Origin: Phocaeicola vulgatus ATCC 8482
GTDB taxonomy: Bacteria; Bacteroidota; Bacteroidia; Bacteroidales; Bacteroidaceae
Direction: 5' to 3'
Assembly (NCBI RefSeq): GCF_000012825.1
Contig: NC_009614.1
Location: 2,728,001 to 2,792,000 of the forward strand
DNA length: 64,000 nt
This document shows, one piece after another, positions 37,861-48,900 of the stretch. The first letter of the stretch is position 1, and every line of letters begins with the position of its first letter. The notes beneath the pieces were generated by a model that ran no database searches, was not told where the DNA came from, and saw only the letters and a list, made by a program, of their open reading frames with translations. Both the position numbers and the translations under genes were made by a program.

Positions 37861-38796
37861 AAAAATGGGGAAATCGTTATAAAGGGAAAAAAGAACTGAA
37901 ATATGGCAGGATTCGAGAATTAGGCTAAATAGGCACATAATAGTGTGTATTGAGCTTGGGGGCTACATCTTGCGGTGGTAATAGTTTATATGTATTGATA
38001 TACAACATTGTTTCAATAAGATTTAGAAACTATTTTGATTCTTCTTTTAGAAGTTTAATAAGTCTCCTTACAAGAGCTCTTTTATCTATTTCCCTCTGTC
38101 ACATAGCCTATTATATTATTTTGAAAAAATAGATAAATCCTCAAAATAACTTTCGAGAGTAAGCTGAAATAAAATAAAAAAACAGCTTTTTAATATGCTT
38201 ATACATAATGTAAGTACTTTGTCTTTTATATGAATCCTCGTTAGTGCCTGTAAAATAATAAGCATAAAATTGTATAATATGAATGGATGATATTAAGGTG
38301 TATATTAGTTGTGGTTTTTCTTAGTTTTGAATTATAGCAATTCAAAAGTTCTTAGTTACTTGGTGTGGTAGAAAATATTGACTATATTGATAGTCTGCTA
38401 TATTATAAATTTATTAATAAAAAAACGTTGTAAAGTTTATTTTTATCTGAAACTTATATTTTAATGGGTATCTTAACTAACTTTACCTCTTAAAGTGGCA
38501 AAGAACTAATTCAAATCTGTCTATTTCAAATAGACTATATTGCGTTAATTGTTAATATTATGCAACAGATTTCTAGTTGTTTGTTTGATATTAATTATCT
38601 CTAAAGAACTTATTTAGAGTCTATTTAAATTTTCTTCAAAAAGTTTTTTATTCTGTTTCTTCCTAAGTTTCTTTTCGGTCTGTTTTCCTCTTTTTATTCG
38701 TTAAATAGCTTGCTATGCTTCTCGTAAAACAGAAAAACATCCTCAAAAAGAACTCTCAAAAGAATGCTAAATAAAATTTAAATAGGCTCTTATCTT
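37861..38796. other. AT-rich intergenic region between element and PUL
   Basis: No credible coding sequence. The composition becomes strongly AT-rich after about 37.95 kb. The right end of the element probably lies in this stretch, but I could not identify an attachment site or flanking direct repeat. Confidence 0.4.
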
Positions 38797-41700
38797 TTAT
38801 TTTCTATGGCGTTTGATATATTCCGACGGAGATACGTTGAACTCCTTGAAAAAACAGTCGCGGAAATGGGGCATGTTGTTAAAGCCTGTTCTAAAGGCTG
38901 CATCCGAAACATTATATTCCCCGGTCTGTAATAAAAGGGCACAATTTCTTAATTTGATTTTTCGGACGAACTCGTTAGGTGTGAGTTCGGTCAATGCTTT
39001 TACTTTACGATAGAATGCCGAATAGCTCATATTCATGCGGTCTGTCATAAAGGCAATATCTATTTTTTCCTGCTCCAGATTATTTTCTATTAAAGAAGTC
39101 AATTTGGTAAGAAAAGCCTCATCCAGTTTGTTCAATTGTGGCTGGGTGGAAGATGGCGTTTGCAAATCGTTGGACTCTTCTGTTATTGTAGTTGGGACGT
39201 TTGCTATAAACCGTTTGGCTAAGCGTTTCTGGATTTCCAATAAATTGTTGATCCGGCTTCTTAGTAGTTTAGCACTGAAAGGCTTAGTCAGGTAAGAATC
39301 CGCTCCGCTGTTATAACCTTCCTCTTTATCTTGTATAGAATCTTTGGCTGTCAGTAAAATGACCGGTATATGACTGGTGTTCATGTCGCTTTTAATAGCC
39401 TTACATAAGGCTATTCCATTCATGTTGGGCATCATTATGTCGCTTACTATGATATTAGGAGTATATTTCAATGCTAAGGCTAACCCCTCTTTCCCGTCAT
39501 CGGCTTGCAATATTCTATAGGTATCTTGCAGTTCGTTTGCAATATATTCCCGGATATCTCTGTTATCTTCCACGACCAGTAGGATAGGAAGTGTGTTTTC
39601 GGGGTCTTCTTCCACAATTTCTTTTGCAGGAATTGCTGAATCCTCTTCTTCTTTATGCAGTGCCTCGGGGTAATCATAGTCAGTCTTTATGCGAAAGAAG
39701 AAAGTGGTTCCTTTTTCAAGCACGCTTTCTACGTCCAATGAGCCATGATGCAAATCAACGAGTGACTTCACCAATGCCAGTCCGATGCCGGTACCCGAAG
39801 CTTGGTGCTTACCTTTCGCCTGATAGTATCGGTCGTAGATGTGTGGCAAAGACTCGGCATCGATGCCATAGCCGGTATCTGCCACGACCATTTCTACATA
39901 ACTCGTGCCGTTTGCCTTTATCTGGTGCATAGAGAGAGTTATCTGGCCTGCCGGTGTATATTTGATGGCATTGGACAGTAGATTGTTGAGTATGATGGTG
40001 ATGATTTCAGCATCGAAATAGACAGTCTTTTTCATAGGTTCTACTTCGATGTTGAAAGTCACATGTTCATTCCTGTTCAGTTCTTTGTATTTCAATCCTA
40101 TCTCTGTAACCAAGTTGTTTAGATTTCCTTTGACTACTGTCAGTTGGCGGTTTTGAGTTTCTGTCTTGCGGAACTCCATTAGCTGGTTGATAAGATTGAG
40201 CAGTTGTACGGCACTACGATAGATGGTCTGTATCTTTGTGCGGAAAGGAGTAGGCATGCTTCTGTTGTCCTTTAAATCTTCCAATGGACCGATAATCAGC
40301 GTGAGCGGTGTGCGTAGCTCGTGTGCAATGTTTGTATAAAAACGCAGCCGCTCACTGTTCAGTTCGTGTTCCTTTTGCCGATTCTTTTTTTCCATTTCCA
40401 AGGACTTTTTCTCTATGTCCAAAGAATTTTGCAGTAAAAGTCTCTTTTTATATGAGCGGAAAATGAAATATATCAAAATCAATGCCAGCAATGTATAAAA
40501 CAAATAGGCATACCAGGCTCTCCAAAACGGAGGATTGACAATGATGTGTAGAGGAACAATGTTGTCCTCATTCCATCCTCCGTTTTTTAGGCGTGCCTTT
40601 ATCTTGAATGTATATTTGCCTGGCGTGACATTGCGGAAAGTAATGGTATTGTCATCTTCTGTATTATACCAAGAGTTATCCATTCCTTCCATCATATAAG
40701 CATATTCCACTTGCCCATTCTGTGCATAGTCTGCTGTGGAAAATGAAATGCGAAATGTGTTCCGGTCATAAGGTAAACGAATGAATCCCTCGTTGTCCGG
40801 TGTCATTGTTTCCGATTTTCGTCCTCCCTCTTGTGTATTGAAGCTTTCACAGGATATGATTTCTATAGAAGAAACGGTTTCGTTGGCTTCAATTGTTTGC
40901 GGATTGAAATAGCAAACTCCATGTAACGAACCAAAATAGATAGTGCCATCTGGTGTTATGGTTGCCGAGCCCTCTACAAATCCTCCCATAGGAACTCCAT
41001 CCTGATAATCATAATTATGGAATTTTTGCTGATAAGCATTCCAACAGGCTATGCCGGTATAGGTACTGACCCATATATTCCCCATCTTATCCTGTTGAAT
41101 GGCCCGGATATGACTGTCTGCCAACCCATTTTTTTCATCATAGACCTCTATTTGCTCCGGATAGTTGGAGTCTTTTACATAGGCTAATCCTTTATAAGTT
41201 GCAATCCATAATCCTCCTTGCCTGTCTTTGTATATTTGGTTAATGTTGTTGGAACAGAAATTCTTATCTTCATGCAGATGTATAAGCTCTTTATTATTGG
41301 CATCAAGAATGTATATACCGGAACCTAATGTGCCCATCCATGTCTTCTGTTGCTTGTCCTTCATTATGGCAAAAACTGTAGGTGGCCAGTTTTTCCAGCT
41401 ATTCATCGCAATCTTGTTTATAGTCCCTTTACTATAAGTATATAACCCTATTTCACTGCCTATCAGCATTGTCCCGTCCTCATCTTCATAGAAAACACGG
41501 ATATCCAAGTTATCCACATCCAAATCCACATGGCTGAAAAAGTCTTTTTGTGGATTGTAGCACATGACTCCTTCATCGTTGATTCCCAGCCAAAGATTAT
41601 TGTTTTTATCTTTTTCTATGGTATAAATGACCGAATAGGAACGATACATATATGTGGAAAGATTCACGCGTCTGGATATCTGATGTCCGTCATATAGGGA

Positions 41701-42867
41701 CAATTCATTTTCTCCTCCCAACCATACAGTGCCATCCGGATTGGCTTTTACTCCATAAATTCGTTTCCGGATTTTTGTTTCACCTATTTCATAGAAATAA
41801 GGTATGATATGAAAGTTTGATTGGTTATGGCTGATAAAATCAAGACCGGAACTGTAGTTGCCAATCCATACATTGCCAAATTTATCTTCTTGTATCATTC
41901 GTGTGTTGGGAGAAGACAGACTGCTGTTAAGATGGGTAATATTCTTAAACTCTAAATTCTCAACATTTTGAGTACTAAAATTATGTAAATCCAGTAGGCT
42001 GATTCCTCCTAAATCGGAAGCTATCCAAAGATTTTCATCCTTCGTCTCTGTGATGCAATGAATGTTGTCTCCTACCAGTGAATGCTCATTTTTGTTGTCG
42101 TGTCGGAAACAGGTGAATGTCTCTGTCATCGGATTGAACAAAGCCAGTCCGCCATTGGTTCCCACCCATATATTTTTCAGGTGGTCTATGAAGATGGAGC
42201 GTACATTATCTCCGGGAATACTTTGAGGATCATCTGGTTCATGAAGATATTTTTTTGCAGTTTTCTCCTTTAAGTTGATTATTGTCATTCCATTCCCTAT
42301 GTGACCTACGTATAAAGCTCCGTTCTTGTCATCTCTGCAACAGCGGTTTCTTCCGGTCAATCCCGGAATGTTTCGGCTATTGTATGAGATGATTTTCTTT
42401 GTCTGTTTGTCATAGAAGTCTATTTCCCCACTTAAATATGCAATCCATACGCCTTTATCCCCAGCTGCCGGCATAATGTCGGTTACACTATTGCTGGACA
42501 ATCCTTCATCTGTTGTGAAATCTTTGAATTGTTGCGTCCGGCAGTCGAACAGACTGATACCTTCTTGTCTGGAGCCAACCCATAGTATATTCTCGGATGG
42601 ATCATAATACAAGGAGGTAAGTTCATTACTTACCAGTCCGGAATTACTTTCCTTATATACAATATTGCTCCCATTGCCGACCCATTTATTCAACCCCGCT
42701 TCCGTTGCAACCCAAACACATCCTTGTTGGTCAATTGCCATATCCAATACAAAATCGTTGGACAAGCCGTTTTGCGAACTGATGTGCTTAAAGTTGTAAG
42801 TTGCTTGTCCGGCCAAATTTTGGAGTATGGACAAGCTGATGATAAGATATGTCAATAGATTCTTCAT
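38797..42867 (-). CDS. Hybrid two-component system regulator (HTCS) 1
   Basis: One-protein sensor-regulator of 1356 residues that controls PULs. In order: signal peptide; periplasmic two-component-regulator propeller repeats over about 700 residues (for example NIWVGTNGGLALFNPMTE); a Y_Y_Y domain (about 720-790); one membrane segment (AYLFYTLLALILIYFIF); HisKA (IAHELRTPLTLIIGPLEDL, phospho-His); HATPase (NNLLSNAIKYT, DTGYGID, GTGIGLAL); receiver (VVEDN, phospho-Asp in IVSDIMMP, TKPF); and an AraC-type helix-turn-helix at the C-terminus. Stop TAA. Divergent from the 43111 gene; shares most of its sequence with the second HTCS at 59645. Confidence 0.95.
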   Translation of the reverse strand: MKNLLTYLIISLSILQNLAGQATYNFKHISSQNGLSNDFVLDMAIDQQGCVWVATEAGLNKWVGNGSNIVYKESNSGLVSNELTSLYYDPSENILWVGSRQEGISLFDCRTQQFKDFTTDEGLSSNSVTDIMPAAGDKGVWIAYLSGEIDFYDKQTKKIISYNSRNIPGLTGRNRCCRDDKNGALYVGHIGNGMTIINLKEKTAKKYLHEPDDPQSIPGDNVRSIFIDHLKNIWVGTNGGLALFNPMTETFTCFRHDNKNEHSLVGDNIHCITETKDENLWIASDLGGISLLDLHNFSTQNVENLEFKNITHLNSSLSSPNTRMIQEDKFGNVWIGNYSSGLDFISHNQSNFHIIPYFYEIGETKIRKRIYGVKANPDGTVWLGGENELSLYDGHQISRRVNLSTYMYRSYSVIYTIEKDKNNNLWLGINDEGVMCYNPQKDFFSHVDLDVDNLDIRVFYEDEDGTMLIGSEIGLYTYSKGTINKIAMNSWKNWPPTVFAIMKDKQQKTWMGTLGSGIYILDANNKELIHLHEDKNFCSNNINQIYKDRQGGLWIATYKGLAYVKDSNYPEQIEVYDEKNGLADSHIRAIQQDKMGNIWVSTYTGIACWNAYQQKFHNYDYQDGVPMGGFVEGSATITPDGTIYFGSLHGVCYFNPQTIEANETVSSIEIISCESFNTQEGGRKSETMTPDNEGFIRLPYDRNTFRISFSTADYAQNGQVEYAYMMEGMDNSWYNTEDDNTITFRNVTPGKYTFKIKARLKNGGWNEDNIVPLHIIVNPPFWRAWYAYLFYTLLALILIYFIFRSYKKRLLLQNSLDIEKKSLEMEKKNRQKEHELNSERLRFYTNIAHELRTPLTLIIGPLEDLKDNRSMPTPFRTKIQTIYRSAVQLLNLINQLMEFRKTETQNRQLTVVKGNLNNLVTEIGLKYKELNRNEHVTFNIEVEPMKKTVYFDAEIITIILNNLLSNAIKYTPAGQITLSMHQIKANGTSYVEMVVADTGYGIDAESLPHIYDRYYQAKGKHQASGTGIGLALVKSLVDLHHGSLDVESVLEKGTTFFFRIKTDYDYPEALHKEEEDSAIPAKEIVEEDPENTLPILLVVEDNRDIREYIANELQDTYRILQADDGKEGLALALKYTPNIIVSDIMMPNMNGIALCKAIKSDMNTSHIPVILLTAKDSIQDKEEGYNSGADSYLTKPFSAKLLRSRINNLLEIQKRLAKRFIANVPTTITEESNDLQTPSSTQPQLNKLDEAFLTKLTSLIENNLEQEKIDIAFMTDRMNMSYSAFYRKVKALTELTPNEFVRKIKLRNCALLLQTGEYNVSDAAFRTGFNNMPHFRDCFFKEFNVSPSEYIKRHRK

Positions 42868-42955
42868 GCACTGTATTTTTCAATGATACAAAATTAAGCA
42901 TTTGCCATTGATATGGCATAATAATTTGAATAAAGAAAGAAAAACAACCCTAAAA

Positions 42956-43040
42956 GATGGATTTCCATCTTCTTTAACGCCTTTATAGGCGTGGAATAGT
43001 ATTTAGAAAGAATACTAACTTCAAAAAAGAACTTTCCATC
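42956..43040. promoter_or_regulatory. Candidate operator region between HTCS 1 and the divergent gene
   Basis: Contains the palindrome GATGGATTTCCATC (42956-42969), a hairpin ACGCCT-ttat-AGGCGT, the word TATTTAGAAAGAATA (43000-43014) and TTTCCATC (43033-43040). The same TTTCCATC and ATTTAGAAAGAATA words recur upstream of HTCS 2 (63866-63950), which points to a shared regulator. Confidence 0.5.
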
Positions 43041-43063
43041 CCCCTTGTTCACGGTAAAACCTA

Positions 43064-43071
43064 TAATTTTG
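43064..43071 (+). promoter_or_regulatory. -7 promoter element of the 43111 gene
   Basis: TAATTTTG matches the Bacteroides TAnnTTTG element, 40 bases before the start codon. Confidence 0.5.
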
Positions 43072-43110
43072 TAGGGTCACTTTTGACATAACTCTTAATA
43101 CATATATTTT

Positions 43111-45225
43111 ATGACAAGAAAAACATTGCTGGTATTTCTCAGCTTCCTGCTTGCAACGGGTATCAATGCCCGTTCAGTTGGTTTGTTCGGACATGACAAG
43201 CTGGATGTGTCCGATACCGTTCGGTTTGCGGTCAATCCGTTTACCGGTGCCATTGACGAATTGACTGTTGAAGGCGACAAGCATCACATGAACTGGATAG
43301 TGAAAACTGACGGCAGTCAATACCCTTGGATTACGGAAAGATACAGTTGGGGATTGGGTTATTTCACGCAAGTAAAAGGACATGAAAGCCTGAAAAAGGA
43401 ATGGATGCGCCCTCTTGTAGTAGAGGACGAAGGAAAAAAGGTTCTCTATAAGGAGGGTGACGTACTTATCCGTGCCGAACGCAGCATGGATGGTGGTGAT
43501 TTGATAGAAGAGTACACTTTTACGAACAAGGGCGGAGAGCGGATCTGGTTGTACGATATAGGCATTTACACTCCATTTAATGATAATTATCCGAATTCTC
43601 AAACCTGCATCACCAATCGTTGCCATGCGCATGTATGGAATGGCGGAAGCGGTGCATACGTCAATGCGTTGCGAATGGGTTTTGAAGCCCCCCATGTAGG
43701 GATGATGCTGACCGAAGGAGCCATTGATAGCTATGAGATATGGGGACGGGGCAGGAAAACGAGCAGTTCGCACATGCGTGGTATATTTGCCATGAACCTG
43801 CCGGACATGCGTCTGAATCCGGGAGAGTCGTATCGCCTGAAATGGCGGTTGTTCTCGCATGGGGGAAAAGCGGACTTTCGTGACAAAATGTTGGACAAAG
43901 GCGGTGTGCTTGTCTCATCAGATAAATATGTATATGAAATAGGTGAAATGGCTTACGTTACTATGCGATGCAATTCTCCGCTCCGAAACTGTACTGCAAA
44001 GATAAATGGTATCCCCGTCAAAGTCTATCATGCAAACGGCATATGGACGGTAAAACACAAAATGGAGCAGGCGGGAGAAATGAGGGTGGAGTTCTGCTAT
44101 GGCAACGGAAAGAGAACCCATGCCGACTTACTGGTAATAGATAATGTAAAAGATTTGGTGAACAAACGCATATCGTTTATCCGCAATCGTCAGCAGATGA
44201 ACAATCCTCGCGACTTGCGCGACGGGGCGTATATGGTTTATGACTGCGAGGCCGACAGCATTTATCCGAACAACACGCCCAACTGTAACCCGGTGGACCG
44301 TGACGAAGGTGCCGAGCGTGTAGGTATGGGCGTGCTGTTGGCCAAGCAATACCTCTTGTCCGACAAAAAAGACAATGATTTGAAATCCTCTCTTCTCCGC
44401 TATGCAAAATTTCTCCGTACCCGTTTGCAGACACCCGAATACGTCACCTATTCCAGTGTGGATCAAAAGAACCGGAACCGGGCATACAACTATGTCTGGA
44501 TTGCCGAATTCTATTTCTATATGTATCGGGCTACGGGAAACAGACAGTTTGTCCGTGACGGTTACGAAACGCTTCGTTCCATGTTTCGCCAGTTCGGTCA
44601 TGGCTTTTACGGCATCGGTTATCCGGTATGTTTAGGGTTGCAATGTTTGAAAGAAGCCAAGATGGAGAACGAACACCAGCTACTGCTGGATGACTTCAAA
44701 ACGATTGGTGACAAATTCATAGCCAACGGGGTGAACTATCCGGCCAGTGAAGTGAATTATGAACAGAGCATCGTGGCCCCGGCCCTGCAACTGCTCGCTC
44801 AAGTCTATTTGGAAACCAAGGAGCGGAGATATCTGGACGAGGTCAAGCGGCAACTTCCCGTTGTGGAGGCGTTCAACGGTTTTCAGCCCAGTTTCCACCT
44901 GAACGAGATAGCTATCCGCCATTGGGACGGGCATTGGTTTGGCAAATACGAGCTTTTTGGCGATACTTTTCCTCACTATTGGAGTACGGTTACTGCATCG
45001 GTTTACCATTATTATGCTTTGTGTACCGGCGATACATCTTATCAGAAGTTGGCCGAAGAGATTGTGCGCAATAACCTCTGCTTGTTTTTTGAAGACGGGA
45101 AGGCTTCCTGCGCCTACATGTATCCGCATAAGGTCAATGGAGAAAAAGCGCATTTCTATGACCCTTATGCCAACGACCAAGATTGGGCATTGGTATATTG
45201 GCTACAGGTGATGAAGAATCTGTAA
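43111..45225 (+). CDS. Putative secreted glycosidase with six-hairpin-like C-terminal domain
   Basis: Protein of 704 residues with a signal peptide (TLLVFLSFLLATGINA). The first half is beta-rich and the C-terminal 320 residues are helical and rich in Trp and Tyr (NRAYNYVWIAEFYFYMYRATGN, FRQFGHGFYGIGYP, IAIRHWDGHWFGKYELFGDTFPHYW), typical of an alpha/alpha barrel glycosidase or uronidase. I cannot fix the family; GH154-type uronidase-like proteins are one possibility. It opens the PUL next to a divergent HTCS and ends in a strong terminator. Likely periplasmic. Confidence 0.6.
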   Translation: MTRKTLLVFLSFLLATGINARSVGLFGHDKLDVSDTVRFAVNPFTGAIDELTVEGDKHHMNWIVKTDGSQYPWITERYSWGLGYFTQVKGHESLKKEWMRPLVVEDEGKKVLYKEGDVLIRAERSMDGGDLIEEYTFTNKGGERIWLYDIGIYTPFNDNYPNSQTCITNRCHAHVWNGGSGAYVNALRMGFEAPHVGMMLTEGAIDSYEIWGRGRKTSSSHMRGIFAMNLPDMRLNPGESYRLKWRLFSHGGKADFRDKMLDKGGVLVSSDKYVYEIGEMAYVTMRCNSPLRNCTAKINGIPVKVYHANGIWTVKHKMEQAGEMRVEFCYGNGKRTHADLLVIDNVKDLVNKRISFIRNRQQMNNPRDLRDGAYMVYDCEADSIYPNNTPNCNPVDRDEGAERVGMGVLLAKQYLLSDKKDNDLKSSLLRYAKFLRTRLQTPEYVTYSSVDQKNRNRAYNYVWIAEFYFYMYRATGNRQFVRDGYETLRSMFRQFGHGFYGIGYPVCLGLQCLKEAKMENEHQLLLDDFKTIGDKFIANGVNYPASEVNYEQSIVAPALQLLAQVYLETKERRYLDEVKRQLPVVEAFNGFQPSFHLNEIAIRHWDGHWFGKYELFGDTFPHYWSTVTASVYHYYALCTGDTSYQKLAEEIVRNNLCLFFEDGKASCAYMYPHKVNGEKAHFYDPYANDQDWALVYWLQVMKNL

Positions 45226-45251
45226 GAATGGTGTAACAGACATAGATGATA

Positions 45252-45297
45252 GGATTGGGAATCTTTCATGATAGCGAAAGATTCCCAATCCTTTTTT
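45252..45297 (+). terminator. Strong rho-independent terminator
   Basis: GGATTGGGAATCTTTC (45252-45267) and GAAAGATTCCCAATCC (45276-45291) form a perfect 16-bp stem, followed by six T. It ends the 43111 transcript. Confidence 0.92.
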
Positions 45298-45369
45298 GTG
45301 CCCTTTTATTTAGAAAGAAATGAACCCTTTTTAGAAACATTACAAATTACGGCTTGTGCTTATTATAAC

Positions 45370-45377
45370 TAATTTTG
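45370..45377 (+). promoter_or_regulatory. -7 promoter element before the 45426 gene
   Basis: TAATTTTG, a full match to TAnnTTTG. A TTATTTAGAAAGAAA word like the HTCS-associated motif lies upstream at 45306-45320. Confidence 0.45.
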
Positions 45378-45425
45378 TCACAACTTGAAATAATATTTCC
45401 AACGTTAACAAAAGACTATGAAAAT

Positions 45426-45761
45426 ATGGCAAAAAATGTATTGAAAGCATGGCCGGTGGACAACACCGTGACTACCGATGACAAGGCGGACAAGATTTTC
45501 TCTTTGGAGACTACCCACAGCATCGACAAGGGAAATCATACTGGATCGCATGGTGGCAAAGAATCCTGGCGTGCGGTGCGAGACGATGGCGAATATACGC
45601 TTACAGTGACTACGCAGTACAGGGGCGGTGGCGGCGACCTGCTGAAGACACCCCGCAGCACTTCCCATACCATTTACATAGGTAAAGCACCTGAAGGCAG
45701 TGGCTCCACCGAGAAACCGGGCGGCAGTGACGGAGATTCTGATGACTCTCCGATGGACTAA
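45426..45761 (+). pseudogene. Fragment resembling the C-terminus of a HU-DUF4469 protein
   Basis: From MAKNVLKAWPVDN the ORF encodes 111 residues. The stretch DGEYTLTVTTQYRGGGGDLL then KTPRS resembles the end of the Ig-like DUF4469 domain that follows an HU-like domain in Bacteroides DNA-binding proteins. The HU domain is missing and the tail is acidic low-complexity (GGSDGDSDDSPMD). It is either a degraded remnant or a short stand-alone protein. Function unknown. Confidence 0.45.
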
Positions 45762-45873
45762 AAAACACTCATCGTATAGACAAAAAATATAATAGGATAA
45801 GACATAGGCTTTTAAAGGTAAAAGGGAGTATTCAGGATAACACTTTGCTTCCGCTATATTTCGGGGCAGATTC

Positions 45874-45923
45874 TTGACCAAGGTAGTCAAGCACTTTGAC
45901 TAAGGTAGTCACGACCTTTGACC
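45874..45923. promoter_or_regulatory. 22-bp-period direct repeats upstream of susC
   Basis: TTGAC starts at 45874, 45896 and 45918, exactly 22 bases apart. The first two are extended as TTGACCAAGGTAGTCA and TTGACTAAGGTAGTCA. Two helical turns of spacing put the copies on one DNA face, as expected for an activator operator, about 60-110 bases before the susC start. Confidence 0.6.
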
Positions 45924-45981
45924 AATCCAGGGGCGTTCAAACAGGAACCAAATTTATTAATCTAATTTTAATACCAGAACA

Positions 45982-48900
45982 ATGAAAACAGAGACTTTTA
46001 AATTCTCCCGTAAGGCGACGACAGCCTTATTGCTCTGCACGGGGCTTGTGGCAAGCCAGCCGCTATCCTTGTGGGCAGAGAATGATTCCGGTGCCGTGCA
46101 GATTGTACAGCAACAGAAAATCACCGTGAAAGGCACAGTGAACGATGCCATGGGACCCGTCATCGGGGCCAGCGTTGTGGAAAAGGGCAACTCTTCCAAT
46201 GGTACGATTACCGACATGGATGGTAATTTCTCCTTGTCGGTGCAGCCGGGAACTGTACTCGTCGTATCGTACATAGGATACAAGACACAAGAGGTGACGG
46301 CCACTGTCGGCAAGGCAATTAACGTTACACTGCAAGAAGACAATGAGATGCTGGACGAAGTGGTTGTGGTGGGTTTCGGTACGCAGAAGAAAGTCAATCT
46401 GACCGGCTCGGTTGGCATTGCCACAGCCAAAGAAATAGAATCCCGTCCGGTAACATCAGCGGTTCAGGCCTTACAAGGTCTAGTCCCCGGTCTGAAAATC
46501 AGTACGAGCACCGGAGAGTTGGATAAGAACATGAGTATTTCTGTCCGTGGTACAGGAACTGTAGGCAGCTATTCAAGTGGTAGCCCGTTGATATTGATTG
46601 ACGGCACGGAAGGGGACTTGAACACCATCAATCCACAAGATATTGAGAACATATCTGTTTTGAAAGATGCGGCAGCTTCCTCCATTTATGGTTCACGTGC
46701 ACCGTTCGGTGTGATTCTTGTCACGACCAAGAGTGGTAAAGCCGGGAAAACTTCCGTAAACTACAACAACAGCTTCCGTATAGGCAGCCCTATCAATATG
46801 CCGGAATCGATGGATTCATACTCTTTTGCCGTGATGTTCAATGAAACTTACAAAAATCAAAAGGGAAGTGGACAGGTTTTTACGGACGAGGTGATGCAGA
46901 AGATGCTGGATTTTCAAGCCGGAAAACTTACCGGAGGAATGGATTCTGATCCGGCAAATCCGAATGCATGGAACTATCCGTGGTACAATGCGTATGCCAA
47001 CGTAGACATATACAGTGAAATGTTTAAAAGCAGCGTATTCTCTCAGGAGCATAATGTAAGCGTGAACGGAGGATCGGAAAAGGTGACTTATTATGCTTCT
47101 TTCAATTATTTGGATCAGGGTGGTTTGCTGGAATACGGTGAAGATGGATTGAGCCGCTACAACGTGGCTGCTAAAATCAATGCCAATATCACAAAATGGC
47201 TGAAATTCAATTACAGTACACGTTTTACGCGTAATGATGTTTGGCGACCGACATCCTTCAACTCACAGTTTTATGACTATTTTGGCCGTATGACTTGGCC
47301 AAATATGCCTATGTACGATCCGAACGGGTATCCATACGGAGAGGTTAGGAATATCGCGGAAGGCGGGCAACGCGATGTACAAACTGATCGGCACTACCAT
47401 CAGGCGACGTTGATTATCGAACCGATAAAAAATTGGGTCACTAATATCGAACTCAATTATCGCATTACGGACGGCGGTGTCAAGGAGACTACATTGCCCG
47501 CATACAACCATTTGCCGGATGGTTCCGTCGATGATACAAAAGCGAATTCGAGCCTGTACCAGGAAGATACAAAGGAAAACTATTTGAATTTCAATGCTTA
47601 TACGTCTTATTTGCATACTTTTAATGACACGCACAACCTGAAGGTTATGCTCGGATTTCAGTCAGAAGAAACGAAATACGATTTCTCATCCACTAAGAAA
47701 TACGGTCTGATGGTTAATGGTCTCCCCCAATTTGACCTGACTACCGGACTGGACGGTACAGGAAACAAGAAAGACACGGAAGTAAGTGGATATCATAATG
47801 AATGGGCTACGGTAGGCTTTTTCGGCCGTCTCAACTATGACTATAAGGGACGCTATTTGGCGGAAGTGAATATGCGTTATGACGGGACATCTCGCTTTCG
47901 TCGAGGTTCCAGATGGCAATTGTCTCCTTCTTTCTCTTTAGGGTGGAACATAGCGCAAGAAGAGTTTTGGAAACCAATAGAGAATATAGCCAACTTGTTG
48001 AAAGTCCGTTTTTCTTACGGTGAACTGGGAAACCAGAATATCAACAATTGGTATCCTACTTATCGAACAATTTCTATTGGTTCACTGAATGGAGACTGGT
48101 TGCAAAATGGATTATCTCCTAATACTTCATCTGTCGGCGGCCTGATAAATACGGCTCTTACTTGGGAAAAGGTCCGTACATGGGATGTTGGCGTGGATTA
48201 CGGACTATTCAATAATCGCTTAACCGGTTCTTTTGATTACTTTGTCCGTTTCACAGAAGGTATGGTAGGCCCTTCTGCCGAACTGCCTGCAACATTGGGC
48301 ATATCAACTCCCAGTTCCAACAACAGCGACTTACGGACGAAAGGCTGGGAAGTGTCAATTGGCTGGAAAGACCGTCTGAAAAATGGTTTGGGATATGGCA
48401 TTAACTTGTCATTGTCAGATCAAATCACGATGATTGACTCTTATCCGGACAACAAGACATTGTCCATCGACTCCTATCTGCCAGGATACAAGGATGGACT
48501 TATTTGGGGATATGAAACCATCGGCATAGCCAAAAGCGATGAAGAAATGCAGGCACACCTGGCTTCTCTGCCTAAAGGAGGACAAGATGCAGTGGGCTCG
48601 CAATGGGCAGCCGGTGACATCATGTATAAAGACTTGAACGGTGATGGCAAAATCAGCGAGGGAGCACGTACCTTGGGAGATCATGGCGATTTGAAGATAC
48701 TGGGAGACACTTATTCGCACTACTTCTTTGGAATAGATCTGAATGCCGATTGGAAAGGATTCGATTTCCGGGCTTTCTTCCAAGGCGTTTTGAAACACGA
48801 CTATTGGGGTAGTGGAAACTTCACTGGCATGTTGTTCGGTGTACGCGGCGGATACAGCCGCTGGCATACACGAGGATTCAAACAGCATGAAGATTATTTT

